Shown here: in pieces, positions 1-10,278 of the stretch | Layout: each line of letters begins with the position of its first letter | Numbering within the stretch: position 1 is the stretch's first letter | Assembly (NCBI GenBank): GCA_012656075.1 | Contig: JAAKBF010000039.1 | Coordinates: 367,104-431,103, forward strand | Origin: Phytophthora hibernalis | Taxonomy: Eukaryota > Oomycota > Peronosporomycetes > Peronosporales > Peronosporaceae | DNA length: 64,000 nucleotides | Reading direction: 5' to 3' | The notes under the pieces: generated by a model | The model's input: the letters and a program-made list of their open reading frames with translations, nothing else | Database searches by the model: none | What the model was told of the DNA's origin: nothing | Translations under genes and position numbers: made by a program

Positions 1-1950
1 ACGGTCGAAACCATCAGGGTTGCTGCTATTCAGCGCGGGATCGAGAACTATCAGATTCTCGTGCGCTCGTCCAACGAACCGGCGTGGCGTGATTTAACTG
101 AGCCAGTGATAGATGTGGAGTTTCAGATGGAGGACACGCTGGATGAACTAGAGGTTGCATCAGAAGATGAACGTTTGGAGCTGTATGATTCAGAACGATT
201 GTAGCCGGTGAGCCGTCTAGAAGTGGAAATGGTGATATGTATGCAGTTTCAGCCTGACGTGGAATTCGATAGCCCCAATGGACCTCTACCAGCACAAAGA
301 CGACAGCACCACTACTCGAATACTACCCGAGTATAAACACCTATTTGCATACTCAGCATCCTCGAGCTTTTTGCCTACATTCCCATTTACTTCTGGAAAA
401 ATGTGATTCTCGAGCCATATTGCTACGCAGTGATTAAGAATGTTCGGATCACGACGCCGTTCACTACGCAAGAGCTGGTGATCTTCTTTGGGGTCATGTT
501 TTATATGACCCTCACCGACCAGGGTGAATATGCTAACTACTGGGGACAGCAAAGTGAAGATGCAATTTTGGAGGTGACTCTTCTAGTCTCGACAATGTGA
601 TGAGTCTAAATAGATTCAAGCTGCTTCGCCGATGTTTGAGTTTTCGTGCTGATCCGGGATCAACTGTAGCACAAGACCCGGCCGCCCGAATTAGGCCCCT
701 ATCGAATTTGATCAAGTGTACTGCTGGTCGCTACGTTGAACCGTGTTGTGACCTTGCTCTAGATGAAGCGAGTATTGCATGCCGGTCCCGCCATGGACGG
801 CATCTCATTGTGTACAACCCCATAAGCCTGATGGCAAGTATCACTTCCGTATGTACGTGGTATGCTGCTTACTCTCGAGGTATCATCAACATGGACAACT
901 ATTACACAAACGTCCAGTTGCTGTTAGATCTGCGTTTGAAGGGCCTGTATGGGCGGGGTACTGTTCGTGGAGGGAGCAAGCATTATTCAAACACACTATT
1001 CTACAGAAGGAGCACTCAACTCGGGGTGATTATCAGCAGTCTGTCTCACAGGGACACGACGTGCTCGCTGCGTCGTGGTACGACGGCAACACTGTTATGA
1101 TGGTGACCAATGCTGATGCGTCTACTGCCTCCACGGCCACGCGACGGGTTGGAAGAGAGACTCGTGATTTTACTGCTCCGACCTGTATCCTGCAATAAAA
1201 CAGACCCATGCAAGGCGTTGACCTTTTGGATCAGATACGTGCTAAATTTTCACTCGCTGACGGTCACTCGTACAAAACGTGGCATAAAAAATGGCATTGG
1301 GGCTCGTCGATATTGCTCGTTCCCACGCGTACCTGACTCGGCTGATGGTAATTGACTCTTCAAGCGGTCGAGACTCACACAGGACGTTTCTAACTGAATT
1401 GGTTTCTGAGCTGATTTCTGGTAGGTGGCAAGAAGCCCCGAGCGATGGTCAGATGGCGTTTGGAAGTGGCATTGTTAACGTAGCCGTAGCGGTTGGTATA
1501 CATTCTACAACTCACAAAGAGTATACTTCACCAGGCGCTTTGAATCGATGTCAATCACTGTCATCGAAAAAATGTTAAAAAATCAGTGGGCGGAAACGGC
1601 GGCAGTGCATTGTCTGTCGCTACGAGGACCGATATCCTACGGAGTTGACGGATTACTGTCTTACGCACACTGTCTGTCTCTGTAGTATTGTGCACGGATA
1701 CATTAAAACTCCGTACACGTGCTCTCAGAGTACCTGGACGTGTTGGGTTAAGTTTCATAGATCTTATCTCCCGCAGGGCGTACTCAGTGATAAGGGCAAT
1801 GTCAACAGATCATCGCATCTAGCTAAGTTGAAGCCCCGTTGCACTGCGCCGCCCGTCGACGAAGCACGTATGCTTCCCGGTAGTATTGGGTATGTGCTGT
1901 CTGTCGACGAAATACATCGAGAGGCCGAAAGTGATGGTGTTGCAACCCTG
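1..1950 (+). pseudogene. PiggyBac-like transposase, broken and cut by the window edge
   Basis: This is a degenerate transposase of the PiggyBac (DDE_Tnp_1_7) type, read across several frames. The first 204 bases are open and end in a very acidic stretch, as PiggyBac N-termini do. The core begins near 403 (motif TPFTTQELVIFFGVMFYMTL) and continues at 597 with MSLNRFKLLRRCLSFR. Two candidate catalytic aspartates lie in LALDEAS (near 760) and NMDNYYTNVQLLLDLRLKG (near 890), and a third in SWYDGNTVMMVTNAD (near 1100). The C-terminal part resumes near 1207 (MQGVDLLDQIRAKFSLADG) and ends in a cysteine-rich zinc-binding tail near 1590-1700 (QCIVCRYEDR...TDYCLTH). At least four frameshifts or stops break it, so it is not functional. 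No terminal repeats or TTAA target sites were assigned. The family is fairly sure; the 3' limit is approximate. Confidence 0.8.
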
Positions 1951-2305
1951 TAGGGATAGCACTGCGTCACTCAGAAACGATGACCCACATTCATTAGGTC
2001 AACATAGCCGAGTTGCGCGGCAAATATTCCAATGATCCTTTATTTCTGACGAAGAAGAGTATATATCTTGAATAAAGTATGGTTTTCGTTGCGGGACACA
2101 TTTTTCAATGCTTCTGACAAAGAAGGGTGTATCCCCACATCCATATGTAGTATCCACCAACAGCCACCTCTCACAAAAGCTGTTCTGACACGATTCGCGA
2201 TGACGGGGACGATACATAGAGGTGGACACTACCACTCGAGCTCTTGGCATGCGAGTTAACGTTGCTGTACCACGATATTTGCGTCTTCATCAAACAGAAA
2301 ATCGT
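1951..2305. other. no gene seen
   Basis: Sequence between the PiggyBac relic and the methyltransferase relic. It has only short frames on both strands and I recognise no motif. It could contain the transposon end. Confidence 0.4.
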
Positions 2306-3087
2306 TTAGAAAGATGATGGTCGCATCTCGAAATGGATTCCACGTCGAGAGCGGAGTATCCAGAACATCCCATGCTTCATAATTACTTTGTGTAGAAGAA
2401 TTAGTCGCGACGCACAGGAACGCACACAGTGAGCGCGTCTACGAGCAATATCCATCTTTTTCTCGATCCACAAACACTGTTTAGCCTTCGTCACCAGAGC
2501 GAACTGCGCTGCAACGTTTCCCAAGCCAGCACCGACGTCTAAAAAAAATGTCATCTTCTTTCACCTTCCCGATCATTTCAATAATACATGACACCTCAGT
2601 AGGCATCACCTCTCCTGCATTTTCGTCAGTTTTACCTGCTTGTTGGCTCACATCAGCAGCAGAAACAGCGCTAAAATAGCACGGATGGCGCTTTCGGCCT
2701 GTGTAGGCGACATGAGACAAAGCTTGTTCAAATAAGGAGGCGTTGACGAAGCTGTGGGAAAAAGCAGGGAGGGAGACGCGCAAGGTCGTTACCGTAGGTA
2801 CGTTTTAGTGCGCGAAGCCTCATCTGGAGTTGTCCCGCCGGGCGGTTTCCGCGCATCTTGCGCTCGATGTCTTTCGACACTACTCGCGCGCCATGGGACT
2901 CGTACTCAAAAGCAAGAACGACGAGTTTCTTGTCTTCCGCGTCGGAAAAGATTGTGCGCATTTCCAACTTCCGAAAATGAGGGAGTGGAGGCGAGTATTG
3001 CACTTGACTGTTGTATGTTATAGGGTTGGTAGCCATAATTAGCAGCGCTGCATCGTACTGGTCGAGGATAGGCTTTGGGATGAGCAC
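2306..3087 (-). pseudogene. SANT/Myb-like plus DOT1-like methyltransferase relic
   Basis: Three overlapping minus-strand frames together read as one broken gene. The N-terminal part (3087 to about 2770) has a SANT/Myb-like helix domain: FSDAEDKKLVVLAFEYESHG, then DIERKMRGNRPAGQLQMRLR and ALKRTYGNDLARLPPCFFP. After a frameshift near 2750 comes a linker of about 70 residues. A second frameshift near 2550 leads into a DOT1-type S-adenosylmethionine-binding segment, FFLDVGAGLGNVAAQFALVT followed by CLWIEKKMDIARR, which matches motif I (D-x-G-x-G-N) of the DOT1 histone H3K79 methyltransferase family. The reading frame then runs out. Multicopy genes of this type are known to me from oomycete genomes; whether this one belonged to a transposon is inference. 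It cannot give an active enzyme as it stands. Confidence 0.65.
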
Positions 3088-4100
3088 ACCCTGTTTTCAA
3101 CATCTTTTCCTCGTTGCTTTTTATGTGAATTCGTTCAAAACTGCAAATTTCACGATAAACGGGGAAATAAGACCCTTTATTGCAACATTTACGTTAATAT
3201 GTCGGTAGTCGGCCTCAAATGCTTCGGCAGTAGCACATATTGAATCGCCATCGGCCTTTCTGATTGACTTAGCAAAACCACAGAATACTGTAATCCCTGT
3301 ATTTGCTAAAGGAAGCATTTTGCCTCCTGTTGGGGGTCTTTTTCACCTACTTTTGTGAAAGTGTTTAAAGGAAGCAAAAGCAAAATGCCTCCTTCTGCCA
3401 CGAAAGGGTTAAGTAAACTTAAGGGCTGTTTCATTTCAGGAATATCTGGAAAAGGAATGGAAGTTGTTAGTGGCACAAAACAAGAACGATGGTCATATGT
3501 ATTTTACGCTGGTCATTTATGAAAATTACCAAATCTCTTTTTCAAAAATCGTGCGCGCGGCTGACACCCAACTCATTATCGGTTCTCCCGCTTCTTCGCA
3601 CAGTCGCCGCCTCCGTCCGAGCTGCACGCGTGAGGCTACTTATATTCCTAGAAACCGCGCATGACCGAAGCCGAGGACCTAGCGTAAAGCGCAAGGGGTG
3701 GGGCAGGACGCAATGCGGCGCCCCCCGCTGCGCCGTCGTTAAGGCTGCTTCGCAGACGCAGGAGATACTCCGATAATATATATCTAGCGTACACTCTGTA
3801 CATTTTCCTACTGGTACACACAAACTGAATGTGGTACCTATTACATGTAGTCTGGTACTTCGATTTCTATATGCTAAACAACTGCTGACAGTCGTGCTTA
3901 TGACAAGCCTAGTGATTGGATATCCTTTTTTGGGCGAAGAGTGCTTGAAAAAAATCAGGAGTAAAAACATGCTACACATTTTTTCCTCTTTTATTTTCCT
4001 TCTATCCCAGCCTTCGAAGCAACTCCTTCCTATCGTCTATGTGCTCGCCTGAATTTCAGAGCTTCTACGTGCAACGCGTGACCTTGTGGGGGTATAACTT
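3088..4100. other. unassigned sequence
   Basis: No credible coding signal: frames are short, overlap on both strands and match nothing I know. Around 3312-3400 two partial copies of an AAAGGAAGCA...ATGCCTCC motif lie in direct order. The remainder looks like decayed repeat DNA. Confidence 0.4.
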
Positions 4101-4727
4101 TTATGTGTCCTCGTTCAAGAATAGGTCGCTCACGCCGTTGAGCTTGACGATGTCGTTGGCCAGGTGAAAATAAGCAGTAACTCGAGATTCGACATCGGAG
4201 ATCGAGAAGTCCAGCTTCAGCTCCTCATTGAACAGTTCAATCATGTCGAGTAGTTCCTTGTTCTTAAAAGCCTCCGTGATCTCCGTATTCTTCGTCATCA
4301 GGAACGCGTCCGTCTAATCATACATGTCCACATCCCAACGCGTCCCGCACATCATCTCCAACAGGTTCACATCGAAGGAATTCGGCACTGATCTTACCGC
4401 GGCCTTTCCATCCTCGTTAGCGGACTTGCACCTCGCTTAAGTGATCGCCCCATACTACTTCCGTAGATTGGGCCACTCGAGCAGGGACTCAACCTAGATG
4501 TCTGCGATCAGCGGAGCGTTCACCATGGCAAAAATCGGCTGGGGGCACGCGGTGTTGGCGTCGGCGTCACGGACAGGAAACCGAGCTCCGACTCTTACTT
4601 GGTCGTCATCCTGACGAACCGTTTTTCTTTCTGCCCATGCTGGCTTGAACTCATTACGCTCGTCTTCGTGTTCAGTTACCACCTTCGCAACTAAAGAATT
4701 GTAGTGGGTCTCAATAACTCGGAACAC
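4101..4727 (-). pseudogene. retroelement Gag-like relic
   Basis: Reading right to left on the minus strand, a frame from 4727 (with PIFAMVNAPLIADI near its end) runs in frame past stops into ESLLEWPNLRK. A second frame then gives SFDVNLLEMMCGTRWDVDMY, one stop, and the open stretch 4298-4101 (ELLDMIELFNEELKLDF... RVTAYFHLANDIVKLNGVSD). The acidic, helical 'L.L.FN.....RV.AYF...D.IV..NG' pattern resembles the capsid-like Gag part of oomycete retroelements. At least two stops and a frameshift make it non-functional, and no protease or reverse transcriptase follows. The assignment rests on pattern memory, so an unrelated repeat-encoded protein remains possible. Confidence 0.4.
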
Positions 4728-5120
4728 ACACGAGGGAAGCTGGCGCTTCCATTAACCTTCCTTGTAGTTCTTGCATGCTCTAAGGTAGAATTTAGTATGA
4801 GATAGCTTTAGCTAGCGAGGTCTGAGGTCCTTCGTCCACGGGAGAAAGGGTACTCGTCCTCGGTCCAACTTTTAGTTCCTATGCCAGCTTCACCTCACGT
4901 TCTGTGCGGCCCCTAGGCTTGGTTCCACTAACCCGCGACTATAGAAGCTTTAAGCAACATACGTGATTTCTAGGTATTTGTACCGGTACATGTATTACTT
5001 AAAACGGGTCCGTACTGGAACAACACTCCCAGATGGAGAAGCAGCAGCAACTCATGGAGGTACATTGTCGTTTTCAACTTTTGCCACCCATTTTAGCTCC
5101 GCATTTCTGAGGGGTTCAAT
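4728..5120. other. no gene seen
   Basis: Flank between the Gag-like relic and the palindrome cluster. No open frame or RNA motif is recognisable. Confidence 0.4.
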
Positions 5121-5155
5121 TTACAAATCGGTATAGGACCTATACCGATTTGTAA
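5121..5155. repeat. 35-bp perfect palindrome
   Basis: Arms TTACAAATCGGTATAGG and its reverse complement around one central A. The same 17-bp arm, with most of its left flank (GAGGG-T-CAATTTACAAATC), recurs in the larger palindrome at 5163-5295. Confidence 0.85.
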
Positions 5156-5162
5156 TTTGTAT

Positions 5163-5295
5163 GATTTGTGCCCCAAGATAGACTTACTTATAGTATATCT
5201 GAGGGTCCAATTTACAAATCGGTATAGGTCCTATACCGATTTGTAAATTGGACCCTCAGATATACTATAAGTAAGTCTATCTTGGGGCACAAATC
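5163..5295. repeat. 133-bp perfect palindrome (snapback element)
   Basis: Two 66-bp arms are exact reverse complements around a single T at 5229. They start and end with GATTTGTGCCCCAAGATAGA and its complement. There is effectively no loop, so the sequence can form a cruciform or an RNA hairpin. No protein is encoded. It looks like a snapback or foldback (MITE-like) insertion or the scar of an inverted duplication, and the related 35-bp palindrome to its left suggests repeated foldback events at one site. Confidence 0.9.
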
Positions 5296-5589
5296 GGAGC
5301 GCCATTCACACTCGCGGTGTTCTGATGGCATCAGGGATGCAGATATGCCACTCATTGATACCGTTTAAAAGCGGCAGAAAGGAATGTTGTCTCTATAACA
5401 GGCATACAATAGTAACACAAACCTATTATCTTGCTACATTTCAGACTTGATCGTTTGCTATATCGGAGCTGATCTCTATTTCGGACACCTGTCTCGAGAT
5501 AATAAACCACATATTTGCCGAAATGGATGAAAACCACAATACATGTATAATACATGGACACTACACGACAGCGCGAAAGGTGCAACGAG

Positions 5590-7055
5590 TAAGGAGGATG
5601 ATAGCGTGTCCGGATTCATTGGATCGGGCAGTGCGTCGCCTGCCGAACGAGCCGGCTGTGCTGCATGAGCTTCTACAAAACGCCCCAGGCGATCGCTTAT
5701 CACGGTCAGCTGGCTAAGCATGCACTCAAGGACTGAGGCAACTTCGCCATCGTGGCTTCAGTACACGTCCCAATCACAGCACTTGGCGATAGACACAGCA
5801 GAACCCAGGCGAGCGCTCGTGACCGCAATCCCCGCTCCAGCTCATACAAGTACCTGGAGAATGTGCTTGACCAGCGCTACAGTTTCGGGTGGCTTCCAGT
5901 ACTTGGTCCAAGTGCATCAATAGCGCTGCACAAGCAGCATCGACCACGTCGCTGGCAGCATTTTAGCGCGCATTGGTGAGGCCAAGCACGTGTTGGAACA
6001 GTTCTCCTCGCAGCGTGATGAGCTGCCCATATTCGACTACCTCCAGGCGCTCCTGCAGATTGCGAATTGTCGGCGTCACTACTGGTAAGTCACCCAGCTA
6101 GCACCTTGCCAACACACTGATCTTCTTTTGTTGTTGTACCTAAATAGGCGAATGCTTTGGTCAACGACTTCAACTGCCAAGGCCCATGCGTGGAGATCCA
6201 CTCGATCGCTAGCTTAGGCGATGCATTGGCATATACTGCTGAGCCGCGGCGCAGCGAGTGGCTTGACATGTTGGGCGTGAGGGATTGCCGAATTGTAGGC
6301 TCCATCTCTGCTTGTGTAACTCTAATGACCTCTGTGATGTAGCCAGCCATATTTAGCCACTTTCGCTCTCGTTTTAGTGGTGGTTGTGTGGTGGAACCTT
6401 CTGTCTGCTGTAGGCTCTCTCAGTAAACGACTGCCTCTTCCTGTGTGTAAGTCCCCCTGGCAAGTCAGAGACCGCGTACCTTGGTACCGGCGGGAACAGG
6501 TACTCAGAAGGCTCGTCGTAGCATACGAAGAGAAAATCAAAAGCGTGGGGCATGCATTGCTGCCACTGCTCGCGGGACTTGAAGATCGACAAGCTCTGAA
6601 CCACAGAATCTTGATGCGCGCGATGTGAATGAACAGCTCATCAGATGCAGCCATCAAAAGCTGCTGCTTGCGGGCGAAGCAGGTGTCAATCGCCCGACCG
6701 AACGTGTGCCACATCATGTTTATGAGTGCAGCATCATGAATTGGCTTGGGTCTTGTAGCCACCGCTGCGTGTACCGTTAAATGCTCAACTAATACAGATC
6801 ATTGACAGTACATCCTGGGGCGTCGTGCATTTGCACGTTTGCTCGTAAATTGCGTTCTTCAATACTGGCAGCCATTTTGTCGCGGATCTTGGCAATCCGC
6901 TGTGAGTCGGTAAGTGAGCTCGGATAACGTTCACGTACCATATTGATAGATATATAGAAATAGGCCAACGCAGTTGATTTCGCCAGTAGGCGATCGCCTG
7001 AGCGAACTCTGACGCTCTTCTTAGTTTTTAAGAAAATGGAGAAATCTGTTAGCAA
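5590..7055 (-). pseudogene. Crypton tyrosine-recombinase relic
   Basis: This is a Crypton-type tyrosine recombinase read right to left over several frames. The N-terminal half lies at 7055-6789 (RVRSGDRLLAKSTALAYFYI... MVRERYPSSLTDSQRIAKIR). The middle lies at 6762-6600 (LINMMWHTFGRAIDTCFARK... LFIHIARIK) and continues after a frameshift at 6604-6380 (MVQSLSIFKSREQWQQCMPH... DEPSEYLFPPVPR). The catalytic C-terminal domain lies at 6350-6090, with the H-x-x-R motif in SSHSLRRGSAVYANASPKLA and a candidate active tyrosine in LTKAFAYLGTTTKEDQ. A further tail with stops runs to about 5590. At least three frameshifts inactivate it. Cryptons have no terminal inverted repeats, so the ends cannot be placed exactly. 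Confidence 0.75.
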
Positions 7056-7323
7056 CGAGTAAAAATTCTGGGTCCCCTAACGAAAGCCCAGCATGCATTC
7101 CATCTAGTGTAGCCAACGAGAGTCCTGTTGACTGAAGGAACTCCCGATACCGTTTTCTGGGGCTAGTCCCTGGCCCATGGTCCCCACAGGGGTGTCGAGT
7201 CCTCGTGCTGCGCGCTGCATGATGACGGATGGTTCAAAGAGTCCAGAATTGGTTCTGCTGCTGTCGCCGGAGACTTCAGGCTGAGTATCTATTTGAAGAG
7301 ATGAAACATTCGTACCAAATAGC
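7056..7323. other. possible 5' extension of the Crypton relic
   Basis: A minus-strand frame at 7325-7104, rich in Ser, Thr and Gly, lies just upstream of the Crypton relic. It could be the disordered start of that recombinase or leader sequence. I recognise no motif. Confidence 0.25.
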
Positions 7324-7354
7324 ACTTATCGTGTAATATTATTACACGATAAGT
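7324..7354. repeat. 31-bp perfect hairpin
   Basis: ACTTATCGTGTAATA and its exact complement flank one T. It abuts the next hairpin, sharing its last T. Confidence 0.8.
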
Positions 7355-7381
7355 TCCACTGTAATGCCCAATACAGTGGAA
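7354..7381. repeat. 28-bp hairpin
   Basis: Arms TTCCACTGTA and TACAGTGGAA (10 bp, perfect) flank an 8-base loop. It sits directly beside the preceding hairpin, so the two form a double stem. Confidence 0.75.
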
Positions 7382-8015
7382 GTAATACCTATTCCAGAAT
7401 GTTCCAAAATAAGTTGGCACTGAATAAACCTACCACTAACGAGCAGTGATTGGTAAAACCCGAGTTAAACTCAAACTGGCGCACAGTGATTGGTAGGTCT
7501 TCTAAGTGAGCTCACCAGGGGCTAGGTATTCCGTACTGAAAAGACTTATTGTACGTTAAGGGCGATATCTTCACCGACTGAAACTCATGCGCCTTGAACT
7601 TGAACTGCACCGTGACCTGCGGCTAGGCAATATGGTTCTTGATCTTTAAGAGCAGTCATTTGCGTCGGTTCGCACGACAACTTGCGGCAAGACTCCTGTA
7701 AGCAGGCAGTCGCAGCAGAGGAAGCCGACCTATTTCTTTGTGTAGCATTGTACATTCGCAAAGATCCGACTTTATTGATTGCACCATTTCAGTTCATTTG
7801 TCCATATTTACCAGCTATCGATCTGCATATAACTGTGAGAAACCCTATTTTTGTATTTAACCAGTATTTTACAACTGTAGCCGTGGCCTCCTCGGGTATG
7901 ACTGCTTGGAGGTCTGGTCCGACAGTTGTCATCGAAAAGCTTGTACTTACAGATGTAAACGATCGTCCTAAAGTATTTGCCGCGTATTTAACGTTTTTAG
8001 GACTAGGAACCACCG
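7382..8015. other. unassigned sequence
   Basis: A plus-strand frame ending at 8029 (115 residues) overlaps an equal minus-strand frame and matches nothing I know. An AGTGATTGGTA motif occurs at about 7444 and 7487. I call no gene here. Confidence 0.35.
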
Positions 8016-8257
8016 TTCACCCTAATTAGCCGTGCCGCGACTATTTACGTGACCGGTTCGAAGTCATCCCAACGTTGTTTTCAAAACCGTCCTTCTTAAA
8101 AACTACTTGCCAATACACCATGTAACCGCCTTGTTGAGATTTATCAGAATCCGGGCACTTTTATTGATTTAAGGTAGAAACAAAAATATTTTTCGAAATC
8201 TGTGGAATGATTACCAAAGTTGCATGACATTTAGGTCACACGACGAATTAGGGTGAA
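8016..8257. repeat. possible 242-bp MITE
   Basis: The ends carry inverted copies of TTCACCCTAATT (12 bp exact; about 17 of 19 bp if extended through xGxCGTG). The interior is non-coding. No target-site duplication was seen, so this may also be a chance inverted repeat. Confidence 0.35.
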
Positions 8258-9820
8258 TAGTATAACATGTAAACGGAAACCGTCCGGTATTTGCGATATT
8301 TAGCATTTTTAACAAGAAGTGCATGTACTAACCCGCCAAATTCACTTATTCCATAAAGTTATCCAGAGTAAATGTCCTCTTCTAAATACAAAATGGTTAT
8401 CCTTTTCGTCCATGGTAGATTCAAAATGGAAATCTGCAAAAGCTGGAGATGGTTTTTCCTTGAGTTTTTCGTGGCGTGATGTCGCCGACGCACGCAAAAG
8501 GCAGTTTGTTTTACGTGCGAAGCGGTTAGAAGCTTCTCGATTGCGTTGGAAATGAGCAGCAAAAATATCGATCTGGTCCCCCATAAAATTTTGGTCTGGC
8601 TCCGCCTCTGGCCGACGAACGAGGTTTACACATGAGACGAGGGCGGCGCCAACTCCGCACAAATAACGAGGCCAGCGGCAAAACATGTACTCCGCGCTCG
8701 AGATCGGCATGGTGTTGTGTCTCGCAATTGACAGAATCCGTGGTGATTTCAAATCATATGCAGAAAGCGTGGTGATCGGCGTGGCATATTTGTCAGCCAC
8801 GTTCCTGACACACAAATTCTTGAAATGTGCACGTTTTGGCACTGTTACCGTAACATCGCTGCGGAGGTGATGTCTATCATCTGCGAAGCAGCACGTGCAG
8901 ATGTAGGATACTACATCATTGGGGATACTGGATAGAATGATACCCCGGCGTACTTTCACGTGAGCTCCGGATTGACGTGGAAGACGTCGACCAGCGGCTT
9001 CAAGTTTAGACCGCGGCAGGGTGAAGTTTTGATCACTACGATGTCATTTACGAGGCCTGGATCAGGAGACTAAGCAGAAGAACATGATGCGCCAGCGAGG
9101 GAGTCGAATGCACGCCCGGGTCAAGAGGCAAGAACTGAGACTAAGCTAGCCAGGATCTAGATCATGGATAACGCAATCAGATGACCACGCCATAGTTTCC
9201 AGGGAAACTGCCAAGAGTGAAGATTGCAAAGATGGGGATACCATAGAAGAGACATATAGCCGGTCCCATACGGCAGTAGTGGACACAAATGATGCGGTAG
9301 AGGATGAGATTGGACTGAACCGTAAATCAGGAATGAATTTGCCATCGAGTGTACAAGTGCTTCGCCTCCATCTTCCAGTGGGAATTACGTTGGCACTACG
9401 AGGTGTCAGCAAGTCTACAAGTCTTTGATCTCGTTGTTTGTGTAAGTATGGATACTATATTGGCCAGATTTGCCTTTCACTAGAGATCTACTTCAAGTGT
9501 TGCTCTCGGAACCGACGAAGTTACTACTTGGCCCGAGGGTCCTCAGGCTCTCAACCCCAGAGGCGAGTATCACAAAGGAAGGAACCAATCACACACCATT
9601 CTCTTTTACGTAAGTTATATATGGGATTTTCTCCCGAAACGTCGGCGGATTGGCTTATGTTTTCAGGAATCGGCGAGTTCTTTGCCCCTTGGTGGATACT
9701 CACTTACCTTTATTCACTATGGGCAACCGAGAACCGCGTTGACGCGAGAATTCGTCAGTACCGAGAGCCGTCAATAAGTCGCTGCTCCGATTGGCCAAAA
9801 CTATTCTAAAATCGACTAAC
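8258..9820. other. unassigned sequence with two unconfirmed open frames
   Basis: A minus-strand frame of 205 codons (8959-8342) is the longest unexplained frame left of the array. It is basic and cysteine-containing and shows no motif I recognise. A plus-strand frame at about 9149-9427 carries an acidic stretch followed by LRLHLPVGITLALRGVSKST, which looks protein-like but is not identified. Neither has a convincing start or neighbour. Both may be decayed repeat proteins; chance frames cannot be excluded. Confidence 0.3.
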
Positions 9821-10278
9821 ATGGCTGATGGAAGATCGCAGGACGCTGCAGTAGAGGTGAGGGCAATACGCGATGCTTGCATCTCCAACGAGACGAGAAA
9901 GAAGTATACAAGCAGCATAAGAGGCATCAAGAAGTGGATTAGGGTGGTGTATGCGCAGACCCTGAGTGACCCCGACACAACAATGTTCTTTCACGAAGAC
10001 GATGGAATCAATCTAGCTGAGTTCACACCGGCAATGTTCTTGGTATTTTTGGCGTACAAGCGGAAGACAACGAAGGCAGCAACTTTGAGCGGTTATCGCA
10101 GCGCGATGAAGGATCTGTATCGATTCATCAAGTTGCTTTGCCTGTGGAATACGGTGATGATAAGAAACAGTTCTCGACACGACCAGCAGCAGCAACACCA
10201 GCAATCTCGACACGACCAGCAGCAGCGACGCTAGGCACGAGCAGTCTTGACACGACCAGCAGTGACTACTGCGCCTAA
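9821..10278 (+). pseudogene. Crypton recombinase, N-terminal fragment
   Basis: The frame starts with the ATG at 9821 and reads MADGRSQDAAVEVRAIRDAC, then SNETRKKYTSSIRGIKKWI and FTPAMFLVFLAYKRKTTKAA with LSGYRSAMKDLYRFIK. This is the helical SAM-like DNA-binding N-terminus of Crypton recombinases. Near 10131 the frame shifts; the other frame continues the family pattern (ALPVEYGDDKKQF) and then enters a low-complexity repeat (STRPAAATPA) with a stop at 10276. The catalytic domain is absent. The orientation is opposite to the Crypton relic at 5590-7055 and its N-terminus differs, so it is a separate copy. Confidence 0.7.
10172..10262. repeat. imperfect direct repeats, TCTCGACACGACCAGCAG
   Basis: Three copies start at 10172, 10205 and 10245 (the last with one change), separated by CAG-rich sequence. 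They replace the expected Crypton coding sequence after the QF codons. Confidence 0.7.

Noticed and set aside
8342..8959. A real 205-codon gene on the minus strand
   Set aside because: It has no recognisable domain, no supporting neighbour or promoter, and another frame overlaps it. Kept only as an unconfirmed frame.
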